DNA of 64,000 bases from DATMNI01 sp963817515 (GCA_963817515.1 CAWFPJ010000005.1:104056-168055), one strand, 5' to 3'. Shown: positions 27,186 through 37,013, counted from the first letter of the stretch. Translations and numbers: made by a program. Notes: generated from the sequence alone by a model not told the origin.

Positions 27186-28412
27186 ATGACGGTACGATCT
27201 TTGGATTCCGGCGTGCGTATGGCGCTTGGCACCGTGCGCGAGCACAAGATGCGCTCTTTCCTGACGGTGCTCGGAGTCATCATCGGCACCGGCGCCGTCA
27301 TTGGAGTTGGCTCCATCATCGCCGGCCTGGATGGGGCCATCACCGGCTTGCTGCGCAGTTTCGGCCCTAACACGGTGATCGTAACCAAGACCACCGCCAT
27401 GGGGAACGCGACTCGCGAGGAGCGCCGCCGCGTGCCGCTGACGCTGGAAAATGCGCGCGCCATCGCGGAGCGCTGCCCCTCGGTGGAGCACGTCAGCCCT
27501 TACCTGATGCCCAACGGCGGCATCCGCACGGCGCGATATAAAGGCAACGACTATACCGGGATCCAGATTGGCGGCACCGAAGAAGGCTATGCCTATGGCG
27601 GCACCACCATGAAGTACGGCCGCTTCTTCACCGATACCGAAAACTCGCATCACATGCCGGTGGTGGTGATCGGCGAGGATATTCAGAAACGGCTGCTGCC
27701 GAATATGGATCCGGTCGGCAAGTGGATTGAAGTGGACGGCCATGAGTTGATGGTGCTTGGCGTCATGGACCGGCCGCCAAACTCGCTGCCTGGCACGGAT
27801 GACAACCGCGTGCTGATACCGTACTTCTCCATGCGCAAAATGTTTCCCAACGCACGCGAGCACATGTTGATTACGATTGCCTATCCGGGGATGGTTATTC
27901 CCGCCCAGGACGAAATTCGCGCCGTGCTTCGCATCGCGCGCCGGGTGCCGTTCAGCGCGCCCGATACTTTCTCCATCACCACAGCCGAGCAGATGATCGA
28001 ACAGTTCCACAGCGTAACCGCCACCGTGGCCGTGGTGATGGTGATCCTCAGTTCGATCGGGCTGCTGGTGGGCGGCATCGGCGTTATGAACATCATGCTG
28101 GTGAGCGTTACGGAGCGCACCCGCGAGATCGGGATTCGGAAAGCCGTGGGGGCGCGCCGCAGCGACATCATCGTGCAGTTTCTGACCGAGGCCGTGGTGC
28201 TCACTGCTATGGGCGGTATGCTGGGCCTGCTGCTTGGCTGGACCATTTCCCGCCTGGCCGGGCTGGTCTTCCCCAACCTGCCCACCGCCGTCCCGCTGTG
28301 GGCGGCTGCGTCCGGCGTGCTGGTGTCCGTTGGGGTCGGCCTGTTCTTCGGTATCTGGCCCGCGGGCCGCGCCGCCAGCCTGGACCCGGTGGAAGCTTTG
28401 CGATACGAGTAG
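27186..28412 (+). CDS. MacB/FtsX-type ABC transporter permease (second copy)
   Basis: A 408-residue permease with the same plan as its upstream neighbour: an N-terminal helix (SFLTVLGVIIGTGAVIGVGSII), a MacB-like periplasmic core, and a C-terminal FtsX domain (GVMNIMLVSVTERTREIGIRKAVGARRSDIIVQFLTEAVVL). The two genes share direction and probably an operon; the 46-bp gap between them holds repeated ATGACG and TGCTGAGG words, so the start is less certain than usual. The last four codons (CGATACGAGTAG) are part of a 12-bp tandem repeat. Confidence 0.88.
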   Translation: MTVRSLDSGVRMALGTVREHKMRSFLTVLGVIIGTGAVIGVGSIIAGLDGAITGLLRSFGPNTVIVTKTTAMGNATREERRRVPLTLENARAIAERCPSVEHVSPYLMPNGGIRTARYKGNDYTGIQIGGTEEGYAYGGTTMKYGRFFTDTENSHHMPVVVIGEDIQKRLLPNMDPVGKWIEVDGHELMVLGVMDRPPNSLPGTDDNRVLIPYFSMRKMFPNAREHMLITIAYPGMVIPAQDEIRAVLRIARRVPFSAPDTFSITTAEQMIEQFHSVTATVAVVMVILSSIGLLVGGIGVMNIMLVSVTERTREIGIRKAVGARRSDIIVQFLTEAVVLTAMGGMLGLLLGWTISRLAGLVFPNLPTAVPLWAAASGVLVSVGVGLFFGIWPAGRAASLDPVEALRYE

Positions 28413-28440
28413 CGATACGGGTAGCGCTACGGGTAGCGCT
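28401..28440. repeat. 12-bp tandem repeat covering a stop codon
   Basis: Units CGATACGAGTAG, CGATACGGGTAG, CGCTACGGGTAG, then CGCT. The first unit includes the permease stop, so each unit repeats an in-frame TAG. The repeat ends exactly at the stop of the convergent HDOD gene and contains the palindrome GTAGCGCTAC. Confidence 0.8.
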
Positions 28441-29693
28441 CAGGCAACGGACCGGAGCGCTTTGAGCGGGTTGTCTTTGGCGGCTCCGATGTGCGTCAGC
28501 ACTTCCAGGGACAAGCCTGTACGGTCGAGGCAATCTTCCACTCGATTGAATGACGGCAGGTCTTCATCGAGACCCGACCAGAACTCCGCCAGATAGGCGA
28601 AGGCCGCCAGCCCGGAAGCCGACCGTTCCGGCTGGTGATGGAATTGAACCGCCTCGATGATGTGGTCGGGGAAATCCCACTGGGCCAGTATTTCGGCGCC
28701 GAGCTCGCCGTGATCGCACCCGAAGAGCAAACGCTCGACATAGGTGGCCGGACAGCCCCGCTCCACCAGCCGCGCGTAGAGGCCGCTCGATTCGCGCGGA
28801 AGGAACTGAACTCCCAGGGCGCCGAAATCGTGGACCAGGCCCAGGATCAGCCCTTCCTCCGCGCCGATGCACTGCGTTTGCCCTGCCAGCGCAGAGCAGA
28901 ACTGGGCCGTGCCGACGGAGTGGCTCCACAGCCGGCTGAGACCGGCGGATGCAAACATGGGGCGCAGCACCGCTGCCAGCAATACCCTTCGCGCGGTCAC
29001 GGTGCCGATGTACGAGATTGCCTGGCCCACCGTGGAGAACCTGCCGGCCGGCGAATACAAAGCCGAATTCGCAACCCGGATCAGGCTTGCGGCCAGAACC
29101 GGGTCCTGCACCGCGGCGGCTTCCAGTTCCCGGACTTCGTATTCCCGCTCAGGACCCAAGGCGCGAAATACCTGGCGAGCGGCACAGGCTTCCACCGGAA
29201 GACCCTCCCCGCGCCTGATCTGCTGCGGAAGGCTATGGCAACGCATTTGCCGGAAGTGTTCCACCAGACCGGGGTCAAAACCTTCGAGCGGGGCAATACT
29301 CTCGATCTCGTCCCAAATGATATCCGTGTCTTTGTAGTCGAACTGAAGCGCTTCGAACTGTTCATCCACCAGGTTGCAAACCCGCACGATGCCGGCTACG
29401 GCCTGAATCTGCGAGGCTCCGCCTGATGTGCTGTCCTCCGGCGGGCCGCCGCACATGACACTCCATGCCAGCCGGCTGAGCGGCGTGGAATTTCTGGTCA
29501 CGTCCCTTTTCATGTCAAGGGAATGGTGGAATCTGGCCGCCCGTTCCAGCATCGGCTCCATGGAAGGCGGAAAACCGGCCCTGCGACCTATTTCCACTGC
29601 TAGCGCTGCCACGCGCCGGCCATGCGAGAGCATGGCGGAATCCCGGTCCTGCTGTTCGGCTCGTAGTGGACCCCCGCCCATGATCATATTCAC
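28440..29693 (-). CDS. HDOD-domain signalling protein
   Basis: A 417-residue protein. The N-terminal third has an HD-GYP-like helical region (MLSHGRRVAALAVEIGRRAGF, AARFHHSLD). The C-terminal HDOD domain (about 165-400) includes ARQVFRALG, LAASLIRVANSALYSPAGRFSTVGQAISYIGTVTARRVLL, LVHDFGALGVQFLP and ILAQWDFPDHIIEAVQFHHQP. HDOD domains are catalytically inactive relatives of HD phosphohydrolases and act in regulation of cell cycle, motility or competence. It is convergent with the permease gene; partner unknown. Confidence 0.85.
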   Translation of the reverse strand: MNMIMGGGPLRAEQQDRDSAMLSHGRRVAALAVEIGRRAGFPPSMEPMLERAARFHHSLDMKRDVTRNSTPLSRLAWSVMCGGPPEDSTSGGASQIQAVAGIVRVCNLVDEQFEALQFDYKDTDIIWDEIESIAPLEGFDPGLVEHFRQMRCHSLPQQIRRGEGLPVEACAARQVFRALGPEREYEVRELEAAAVQDPVLAASLIRVANSALYSPAGRFSTVGQAISYIGTVTARRVLLAAVLRPMFASAGLSRLWSHSVGTAQFCSALAGQTQCIGAEEGLILGLVHDFGALGVQFLPRESSGLYARLVERGCPATYVERLLFGCDHGELGAEILAQWDFPDHIIEAVQFHHQPERSASGLAAFAYLAEFWSGLDEDLPSFNRVEDCLDRTGLSLEVLTHIGAAKDNPLKALRSVA

Positions 29694-29830
29694 ATTTGGA
29701 CATATTCGCGGCAGCCGATCAAGCGCAATTCTGCCTTAGAAAGGCTAGGAAAAAGACTGATCGGCATGGGCCTAAAATAGGTCTGTCAGTCCGGCTCTAA
29801 TTGCCATATAATCAATGCACTGTGTATTCT

Positions 29831-31186
29831 GTGCGATTGTCGCTTGGGTTAGCGTTGGCTACGGGGTGGGTTGCATTCAGCATGCCGGCGGCAGAACCCA
29901 GCTATTTCCGCGAGGTCCGGCCCGTACTGCAGCGCCAATGCCAGGGCTGCCACCAGCCGAATCTGAAATCCTCGGATCTTGACTTGAGCAGTTATGAAGG
30001 CCTGATAGCAGGCGGCAAACATGGCCCTGGGCTGGGCTTCGTGGTCAAATACCTTGCCGGCGAGATGAAGCCGCAGATGCCTTTGGGGCAGCCGCCGCTC
30101 CCCGCCGAACAAATCGAACTGGTGCGCAATTGGGTGGCCGCGGGCGGCAAGGACGACACGCCGGCCGAAGCGCGCGGGACGGTTGCGCCCGAGAAGCCCG
30201 CAGTATACATGCTGCCGCCGGTGTTGACCGCGGTGGCGTTTTCGCCCGACGGCAAGACGCTGGCGGTGTCCGGCAATCGCGAAGTGCTGGTTCATGCCCT
30301 GGACACTGCGGGTGACGGCGGCGCGGCGCCGAAGCGGTTGTCCGGCTTGTCGGAGCGCATCTTGTCGTTGGCATTTTCCAAAGATGGATCGCTGCTGCTG
30401 GCGGCCGGCGGCACTCCGGCCCGTTTCGGAGAGCTGCAGTTGTGGGACATGCCCGCGGGCAAATTGCGCCATTCCCTGATGCTGACCGGCGACACGATTT
30501 TCGGCGGATCGCTCTCGGCCGATGGAACGCGGGCGGCGGTGGGATGCACCGACAACACGGTGCGCATTGTGGATGCGGCCACGGGCAAGGAACTCTACCG
30601 CATGGGCGCGCATGAAAACTGGGTGCTGGGGACGGTGTTCGGCGCCGATGGCAAGCGCATCGTGTCGGTGGGGCGCGACCGCGCGGCCAAACTCACGGAT
30701 GCGGCCTCGGGCGGTTTTCTCGAAAACGTGAACCTGCTGCGCGGCGAGCTGGCGGCCATCGCGCGGCACCCGTCGAAGGACATGGTAGTCATCGGCGGCG
30801 CCGATCGCATTCCTTATATCTACGTGATGGACCGGCCGAAGGTTATGAAGATTGCCGACGACACCACGCTGGTCCGCAAACTCGATCTGCAGAACGGCGC
30901 CATTACGGCGCTGGCCTGGTCGGCCGATGGACGGCGGATCGCGGTGGCGGGTGCGGCCCCGGAAGTGAATGTGTACGACGCCGAAACAGGCGCGCGCGTG
31001 GCGCAGTGCAAGGGGCATACGGCGGGCATTTACACGGTGGCGTTCAGCCCCGACAGCGCGGTTTTGGCGACGGCGGGATTTGACGGAATGGTACGGCTGT
31101 ACGATGCCGGCACGGGCCAATTGAAGAAGGCCTTCGTGCCTGTCCCATTGGAAAAGCCGGCGACCGAAGCGGGAGGTGTGAAATGA
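29831..31186 (+). CDS. Exported WD40 beta-propeller protein with PSCyt1-type cytochrome domain
   Basis: About 451 residues from GTG 29831, chosen because it directly opens the signal peptide (RLSLGLALATGWVAFSMPAA); GTG 29822 or TTG 29801 are alternatives. The first domain (about 25-105) is a planctomycete-type cytochrome c domain with CQGCH at 37-41 and a PSYFREVRPVLQRQC lead. The remainder carries at least six WD40 repeats (VLTAVAFSPDGKTLAVSG, ILSLAFSKDGSLLLAAG, GIYTVAFSPDSAVLATAGFDGMVRLYD). It is first gene of a four-gene operon, with ATGA overlap to the next. TATAAT lies at 29807-29812. Confidence 0.88.
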   Translation: MRLSLGLALATGWVAFSMPAAEPSYFREVRPVLQRQCQGCHQPNLKSSDLDLSSYEGLIAGGKHGPGLGFVVKYLAGEMKPQMPLGQPPLPAEQIELVRNWVAAGGKDDTPAEARGTVAPEKPAVYMLPPVLTAVAFSPDGKTLAVSGNREVLVHALDTAGDGGAAPKRLSGLSERILSLAFSKDGSLLLAAGGTPARFGELQLWDMPAGKLRHSLMLTGDTIFGGSLSADGTRAAVGCTDNTVRIVDAATGKELYRMGAHENWVLGTVFGADGKRIVSVGRDRAAKLTDAASGGFLENVNLLRGELAAIARHPSKDMVVIGGADRIPYIYVMDRPKVMKIADDTTLVRKLDLQNGAITALAWSADGRRIAVAGAAPEVNVYDAETGARVAQCKGHTAGIYTVAFSPDSAVLATAGFDGMVRLYDAGTGQLKKAFVPVPLEKPATEAGGVK

Positions 31187-33279
31187 TGCGGAATGCATGG
31201 CTGGCTGTCCTGGCAGCCCAGACCGCGCTGGCAGCGACGCCGGTACTCACGGAGTTGAAGCCGCGCGGCGCCGAGATCGGGCGGCCGTTTACCCTGACGC
31301 TGATAGGCCGGAATCTGGGCGAGGGCGCCAAGGTGACGTCCACACTGCCGGCGGCATTCACATTGATGACACCGGTCCAGGTTCCCGGCAGCATGCCGGT
31401 GGCGGGCCGTTCGCTCTCGTTCCTGGTGGAGCCGAAAGCCGCAGCCGCGCCGGGCGTGTATCCGCTGCGCATTGAGACGCCGACCGGACTGTCGAACATT
31501 CTGCTGTTCACCCTGGGGACGTTTCCGGAGGTGACCGAGGAAGAATCGAAACCCGGCTCGCCCCCGAACCGCAACGATTCCATTGAGACGGCGGAGCCTG
31601 TGGCGGCCGTGCCGGTGGTGGTTAACGGCACGCTGCGCGGTCCGGAGCGCGACATGTTTCGCGTAGCAGGGAAGGCCGGGGAGCGGCGCGTGTTCGAGGT
31701 GGAGGCGCGGCGATGCGGGTCGGCAGTGGACCCGGTGCTGCGAATTCTGGATGGCGCGGGCAAGCAATTAGCGCGCAGCGACGATTCGCCGGGCACTGGT
31801 CTGGACGCGCGCCTGGACTTCACTTTTCCCAAAGACGGAAGCTACTACGTGGAAGTGACGGATGCGCGTTTCAGCACGCAGGCACAGAACTTCTACCGGC
31901 TGAAGATGGGGACTTACCGCTATGCCGACGGCATTTTTCCGTTGGGCGGCCGGCGCGGTGAGCAGGTGCCGGTGACGTTCTTCGGCGGCCGCGTGGGAGC
32001 CGGATCGAAATCCAGTGTGGATCTGCGCGGGGCGGGGAAGTCCGACGCATTCACGCGCGTGGCGCTGCCGGAGTCCCCGGCCCTGCCGTTTGTTTTTGCG
32101 ATCGGCGATCTGCCGGAACTAATGGAGCCGGTGCCGGGCGCGGTGCCCGTGCCGAGCGTGGTGAACGGCCGCCTGGACAAGGACGGCGAAGTGGATCGCT
32201 ACCACCTGAATGTAGAGCCGGGCGAGAAACTGCTCTTCGAATTGCAGGCGCGCGAGCTGGGTACGTCGCGCCTGGAGGGCATCATCACGGTGTACGGCAC
32301 CGATGGCAAGAAGCTGGATTCGGCCGGGGATCAGCCGCTGCCCGAAGATGTTTTCGCGGTGCAGGGGACCAGCCGTACCAGCAGCGATCCGTTCCTCAAC
32401 TTTACGGCGCCTGCCGGTGCGCACGAAATCGTAGTCACGGTGGAAGACCTGGCCAAGCGCGGAGGGCCTTTTTACGGCTACCGGCTGATCACGCGGCGCC
32501 AGGCGCAAGATTTCAAGCTTTCGATCGCTTCGCCCTTCGTAAATATTCCCGCGGGTGGCACGGTGGCCATCACGGTGGCGGCCGACCGCCACGGCTTCGA
32601 CGGGCCCATTCAATTGACCATTCCAGACCTGCCGAAGGGCGTCCGCGTGGAAGGCGGCATTATCCCGCGCGAATACGTGGATGCCAGCAATGCCCGCACG
32701 TTCAACCGGCGCGGCCTCCTGATGCTGACGGCTGAGCCGGGCGTCCCGCTGCCCCAGGAACTGCAGGTGTGGGGCGAAGCCAAGTTGTCCGATGGATCCG
32801 TATTGCGCAGGCAGGCGCGCGGTCCGGGCATGGTGGTGGATGTGGCCGGGGCTACGGAACAGGGTGTGGTAGACCGGCAGCGCGCGGTGACCGCGCCATG
32901 GTTGGGGCTTACTTTGCCTGCGGCAATGGCGGAGCCGCCCGCGGCCACGCTCGAAGTGCGGCAGACCAAGATCATTCAGATGGAAGAGGGCGCACGCTAC
33001 GAGTACGATTACAAGTGGACGCTGCACGGGCGCGGAACGCCGCCGGCGCAAGTGAGCGCGGATGTGATCGGCGCCAAGGATATTCGCGTGATCGATATGA
33101 AGGCGGCAACGGGCGCCATGTCGGGCACGTTTGCCGTGACGACAACCAAGGCGACCGACCCGGCTCGCTACGACCTGTATATCAACGGCAAGCTGCGAAC
33201 GGACGACGGCGACGAAGCCATTGTCTCGCGCCCGATTGTGTTTGAAGTGAGCGGAGGGACCAATGTCGCGTCGAAGTAA
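31183..33279 (+). CDS. Exported PPC-domain protein (PSCyt/PSD operon)
   Basis: A 698-residue exported protein (signal peptide residues 1-18). An Ig-like region (about 20-105) is followed by bacterial pre-peptidase C-terminal (PPC) domains (DMFRVAGKAGERRVFEVEARRCGSAVDPVLRILD, GSYYVEVTDARF and, after residue 320, DRYHLNVEPGEKLLFELQARELGTSRLEGIITVY). No catalytic domain was found. PPC proteins of this type accompany PSCyt2/PSD1 proteins in planctomycetes and acidobacteria and may bind polysaccharide. It overlaps both neighbours (4 and 17 bp). Confidence 0.8.
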   Translation: MMRNAWLAVLAAQTALAATPVLTELKPRGAEIGRPFTLTLIGRNLGEGAKVTSTLPAAFTLMTPVQVPGSMPVAGRSLSFLVEPKAAAAPGVYPLRIETPTGLSNILLFTLGTFPEVTEEESKPGSPPNRNDSIETAEPVAAVPVVVNGTLRGPERDMFRVAGKAGERRVFEVEARRCGSAVDPVLRILDGAGKQLARSDDSPGTGLDARLDFTFPKDGSYYVEVTDARFSTQAQNFYRLKMGTYRYADGIFPLGGRRGEQVPVTFFGGRVGAGSKSSVDLRGAGKSDAFTRVALPESPALPFVFAIGDLPELMEPVPGAVPVPSVVNGRLDKDGEVDRYHLNVEPGEKLLFELQARELGTSRLEGIITVYGTDGKKLDSAGDQPLPEDVFAVQGTSRTSSDPFLNFTAPAGAHEIVVTVEDLAKRGGPFYGYRLITRRQAQDFKLSIASPFVNIPAGGTVAITVAADRHGFDGPIQLTIPDLPKGVRVEGGIIPREYVDASNARTFNRRGLLMLTAEPGVPLPQELQVWGEAKLSDGSVLRRQARGPGMVVDVAGATEQGVVDRQRAVTAPWLGLTLPAAMAEPPAATLEVRQTKIIQMEEGARYEYDYKWTLHGRGTPPAQVSADVIGAKDIRVIDMKAATGAMSGTFAVTTTKATDPARYDLYINGKLRTDDGDEAIVSRPIVFEVSGGTNVASK

Positions 33280-35527
33280 ATACGCAGGCGAAACCGCCTG
33301 CGCCACCTGCAGCACAGTGGGTGCCACCTTGTTTCAGTTTCTGTTCCTGGCGGGCGCCTTGGCTGCCGCGGACGCCCCGAAGGTCACCTTCCTGCGCGAC
33401 GTTGCGCCGATTCTCAATAAGGCCGGCTGCACTTCGGGCACGTGCCATGGCGCCGCCAAGGGCAAGAACGGTTTCAAGCTTTCGCTGCGCGGCTATGACC
33501 CGCAATTCGATTACGAAACGCTGCTTTACGATCTCTCCGGCCGCCGATTCAATCGCGCCGATCCGGGCAGCAGCCTGATGCTGGCCAAGCCGACGCAGCA
33601 GGTACCGCATGGCGGCGGATTGCGCTTTGAGATCGCCAGTGGCTACTACAAAACCATTTACAACTGGATCGCCCAAGGCGTTCCGTTTGGCGACCCGGCG
33701 GCAGACACGGTGCGGAGCCTGCATACCGAGCCGGCCGAGGTCTTCATGAATGCGCCCGGCGAATCGGCGACCGTGAAGGTGACGGCGACATACGGGGATG
33801 GCGGTACCCGCGATGTCACGCGGGAGTCCATTGTCGAAAGCAATGTGCCGGATGTCGCGACCGTAACCGACGCTTCCGTGAAGGGCGCGCGCACGGGCGA
33901 AGCTACGCTGCTGGTTCGCTACCAGGGCAACCTGACCACGGTGCCGGTGACGGTATTGAATCCTAAACCGGGATTTGCCTGGAAGCAGCTGCCGCAGAAC
34001 AACTACATCGACAAGGCGCTGGATGCCAAGCTGCAGCGGCTGAAAATTCAACCTTCCGATTTGTTGGACGATGCCGGTTTCCTGCGGCGCGTGTCGCTGG
34101 ACCTGGCGGGCCGTTTGCCCGCGCCGCAAGAAATCAGGGCCTTCGCGGCCGACCCATCCAAAACCAAGCGGAGCGTTGTGATCGACAAGTTGATCGCCAG
34201 CCCGGCGTACGTGGACCACTGGACACTGAAGTGGGGCGACCTGCTGCAGAACAACCGCAAGTACCTGGGTGAAAAAGGCGCCTACGAATTCCGCGAGTGG
34301 ATCCGCGAATCCATCGCGCAGAACAAGCCCTACGACCACATGGTGCGGGAAATGCTGACCGCCCGCGGGAGTTCCTATGAGAATCCGGCGGCCAACTTTT
34401 TCCGCGTGACGCGCGACCCTAAGCCGACCATGGAGAAGACCACGCAGGTCTTCCTGGGCGTGCGCATGGTGTGCGCGCAGTGCCACGACCATCCGTTCGA
34501 ACGCTGGACGCAGAACCAATACTACGAGATGGCGGCGTTCTTCTCAGCCGTCGGGCTGAGGCCCGGGTACGAGGTGGGCGAAGAGATCCTTTACGACCAG
34601 CGGCAGGACTTCGATATGAAGCACCCGAAGGACAGCCGCGTGATGAATCCGAAGTTCATTGTGCCGGCGACGTGGTCTGCCCAGGCATCGACCAAACCGG
34701 GCGCGGCGGGCAGCGAGGCCGTACCCACCGACCAGCGGCGGCGCCTGGTATACGCCGAATGGCTGACGGCGAAGGACAATCCGTTCTTTGCGAAATCCAC
34801 CGTGAACCGCGTGTGGAGCTATTTCTTCGGGCGCGGCATCATCGATCCGGTAGATGACATCCGCGCGTCGAATCCGGCCGCCAATCCGGCGCTGCTGGAC
34901 GCGCTGACGAAGGATTTCGTGGCGCACGATTTTGATTTGCGCTACCTGATGCGGACCATCGCCAACTCCCGCGCCTACCAGACCAGTATCGCGACCAACG
35001 AATGGAATGCTCAGGACACGGAGAATTTTTCGCACGCCGTGCCGCGGCGATTGAGCGCGGAGGAACTGATGGACGGGCTGGCGCAGGCCACCGGCGTGCG
35101 GCCGGTATTTGCAGAAGCGCCACCCGATACCAGCGCCGAGCAGATTTCGGACCCGCACATCGGCAAGGACGGATTCCTGGACCTGTTCGGAAGGCCCTCG
35201 CGCGAATCCTCATGCGAGTGCGAACGGCGCAGCGACCTGAGCCTGCCGCAGGCGCTCAACCTGGTGAACGGCAGAACCATTTCCGACGCTGTGGCGGACG
35301 CCAATGGCCGGATCGCCAAAGCTATTCTGGGCGGCAGGGCGGATCGCGATCTGGTGGAGGATTTGTATTTAGCGTCGCTGAGCCGGCCGCCGACCGCCGC
35401 GGAACTGGAGAAGGGATTGAAGTATCTCGAACCTGGCGATTCGCAGATAAACATGGGCCGCGCGGCCCGGGCGCAGGACCTGCTGTGGGCGCTGGTCAAC
35501 AGCAAAGCATTTCTCTATAACTACTGA
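33263..35527 (+). CDS. PSCyt2-PSD1 (DUF1549/DUF1553) cytochrome-like protein
   Basis: A 754-residue exported protein. A short cytochrome-like segment has CTSGTCH (residues 56-62, a CxxxxCH spacing), then an Ig-like BID_2 domain (about 160-235), PSCyt2/DUF1549 (YIDKALDAKLQRLKIQP, DDAGFLRRVSLDLAGRLP, KWGDLLQNNRK) with CAQCHDHPFERW, and PSD1/DUF1553 (RRLVYAEWLTAKDNPFFAKSTVNRVWSYFFGRGIIDP, FVAHDFDLRYLMRTIANSRAYQ). Always paired with a DUF1501 gene, as here. Biochemical role is unproven; an extracytoplasmic oxidative enzyme for complex substrates has been suggested. Overlaps the previous gene by 17 bp. Confidence 0.9.
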   Translation: MSRRSKYAGETACATCSTVGATLFQFLFLAGALAAADAPKVTFLRDVAPILNKAGCTSGTCHGAAKGKNGFKLSLRGYDPQFDYETLLYDLSGRRFNRADPGSSLMLAKPTQQVPHGGGLRFEIASGYYKTIYNWIAQGVPFGDPAADTVRSLHTEPAEVFMNAPGESATVKVTATYGDGGTRDVTRESIVESNVPDVATVTDASVKGARTGEATLLVRYQGNLTTVPVTVLNPKPGFAWKQLPQNNYIDKALDAKLQRLKIQPSDLLDDAGFLRRVSLDLAGRLPAPQEIRAFAADPSKTKRSVVIDKLIASPAYVDHWTLKWGDLLQNNRKYLGEKGAYEFREWIRESIAQNKPYDHMVREMLTARGSSYENPAANFFRVTRDPKPTMEKTTQVFLGVRMVCAQCHDHPFERWTQNQYYEMAAFFSAVGLRPGYEVGEEILYDQRQDFDMKHPKDSRVMNPKFIVPATWSAQASTKPGAAGSEAVPTDQRRRLVYAEWLTAKDNPFFAKSTVNRVWSYFFGRGIIDPVDDIRASNPAANPALLDALTKDFVAHDFDLRYLMRTIANSRAYQTSIATNEWNAQDTENFSHAVPRRLSAEELMDGLAQATGVRPVFAEAPPDTSAEQISDPHIGKDGFLDLFGRPSRESSCECERRSDLSLPQALNLVNGRTISDAVADANGRIAKAILGGRADRDLVEDLYLASLSRPPTAAELEKGLKYLEPGDSQINMGRAARAQDLLWALVNSKAFLYNY

Positions 35528-35544
35528 AAGGGAGGGAAGCCATC

Positions 35545-37005
35545 ATGCTCGTGATTCCAGGCCGGCGGTGCCAAACTTGCGAAGGTCCTACACGGCGCGA
35601 ATTGTTGCGCGCTGGATCGATCGGGATGCTGGGTCTGAACCTGGCCACGTTTCTGGAGTGGCAGAAGACGGCCAGCGCGGCGGCTGAATCCGTAAAAGCC
35701 AAGTACGATGGGGCGCGCGGATTCGGCAGCGCCAAATCTGTGATCATGGTCTTCCTGCAGGGAGGGCCCAGCCACATCGATCTCTGGGACCCGAAACCGG
35801 ATGCGCCGGCCAACATCCGCGGCGAGTTCAAAGGCATCCCGACGAAGATTCCGGGAACGCACATCGGCGAGCATATGCCGATGATGGCCAACGCGCTGGA
35901 CAAGGCCACTTTGATTCGCTCGATGAGCTATACGCCCAACGGGCTGTTCAACCACACGGCCGCGATTTACCAGATGCTGACGGGCTATCCGCCGGACCGC
36001 GTTTCGCCTTCCGGGCAACTGGAGCCGCCCAACGGAGCCGACTTCCCGACGGCGGGCAGTCACGTCTCCAAGTTGAAGCCGCCCAAGGAAGCGGTGCTGC
36101 CGTTCGTGGAACTGCCGCGGCCGCTGCAGGAATCGGGCGTGATCGGCAAGGGCGGCGCGGCCGGCTTCCTGGGCAAGGCCTACGACCCATACCGGCTCTA
36201 TCAGGACCCGGCGAAACCGATCAAGACTGAAGATCTCGCACTGCGCAAAGAGGTGCCGCCGGAGCGCCTGAAGGAACGCTTCGAACTGCTGAAGGGCATT
36301 AACGATTCCATGCCGGACCTGGAGAAGGCGCTGAAGAGCTACGCTATCGACGAATACTACGGCAAGGCATTCGAACTGGTGCTCTCCGGCAAGGCGCGCG
36401 ACGCGTTCGACCTGACCAAAGAGGCCGACAAGACCCGCGAACGCTACGGGCTCACCACGTTCGGGCAGGGGCTGCTGCTCTCGCGCCGGTTGATTGAGGC
36501 GGGGACGCGCTTTGTGCAGATGAACTGGCCGTCGGTGGCGAACGGCAACCCGGAAGTGGATTCCTGGGACACGCACGCCGCCAATTTCGCGCCGCTGAAG
36601 AACCTGCATTGTCCCAAACTGGACCGCGGCCTGTCGGCGCTGCTGGAGGACATGAACGACCGCGGCATGCTGAAGGATACGCTGGTGGTGGCGATTGGCG
36701 AATTCGGCCGTTCGCCGCGCATCGGCGTCAGCACTTCGGGCAACTCAAATGCGCCCGATGGACGCGACCACTGGCCGTATTGCTACAGCGCGGTGGTGGC
36801 GGGCTGCGGCATGGCGCGCGGCGCGCAGTACGGCGAATCGGACCAGACGGCGAGTTCGCCAAAGGACAAGCCGATGCATCCGAACGACCTGCTGGCGACG
36901 GTGTACTACGCGCTGGGGATCGACCCGGATACGATTGTGCTGAACCACCTCAACCAGCCGCGGGAGTTAGTGAAAGGGAAGGTAGTGTCGGCGTTGTGGG
37001 CGTGA
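35545..37005 (+). CDS. DUF1501 family Tat-exported protein
   Basis: A 486-residue protein with an N-terminal twin-arginine signal (TRRELLRAGSIGMLGLNLA). It has the DUF1501 (PF07394) signatures SVIMVFLQGGPSHIDLWDPKPDAP, NIRGEFKGIPT and a sulfatase-like C-terminal part (VVAIGEFGRSPRIG, GRDHWPYCYSAVVAG). The DUF1501 fold is related to alkaline phosphatase/sulfatase enzymes. A strong ribosome-binding site (GGGAGG at 35530-35535) precedes the start. It is last in the operon with the DUF1549/1553 gene, its obligate partner. Confidence 0.92.
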   Translation: MLVIPGRRCQTCEGPTRRELLRAGSIGMLGLNLATFLEWQKTASAAAESVKAKYDGARGFGSAKSVIMVFLQGGPSHIDLWDPKPDAPANIRGEFKGIPTKIPGTHIGEHMPMMANALDKATLIRSMSYTPNGLFNHTAAIYQMLTGYPPDRVSPSGQLEPPNGADFPTAGSHVSKLKPPKEAVLPFVELPRPLQESGVIGKGGAAGFLGKAYDPYRLYQDPAKPIKTEDLALRKEVPPERLKERFELLKGINDSMPDLEKALKSYAIDEYYGKAFELVLSGKARDAFDLTKEADKTRERYGLTTFGQGLLLSRRLIEAGTRFVQMNWPSVANGNPEVDSWDTHAANFAPLKNLHCPKLDRGLSALLEDMNDRGMLKDTLVVAIGEFGRSPRIGVSTSGNSNAPDGRDHWPYCYSAVVAGCGMARGAQYGESDQTASSPKDKPMHPNDLLATVYYALGIDPDTIVLNHLNQPRELVKGKVVSALWA

Positions 37006-37013
37006 AGGCGGCA

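Noticed and set aside
33182..34519. A 445-codon minus-strand frame opposite the DUF1549/1553 gene
   Set aside because: Antisense shadow of a gene with clear family motifs; low-complexity composition with no domain.
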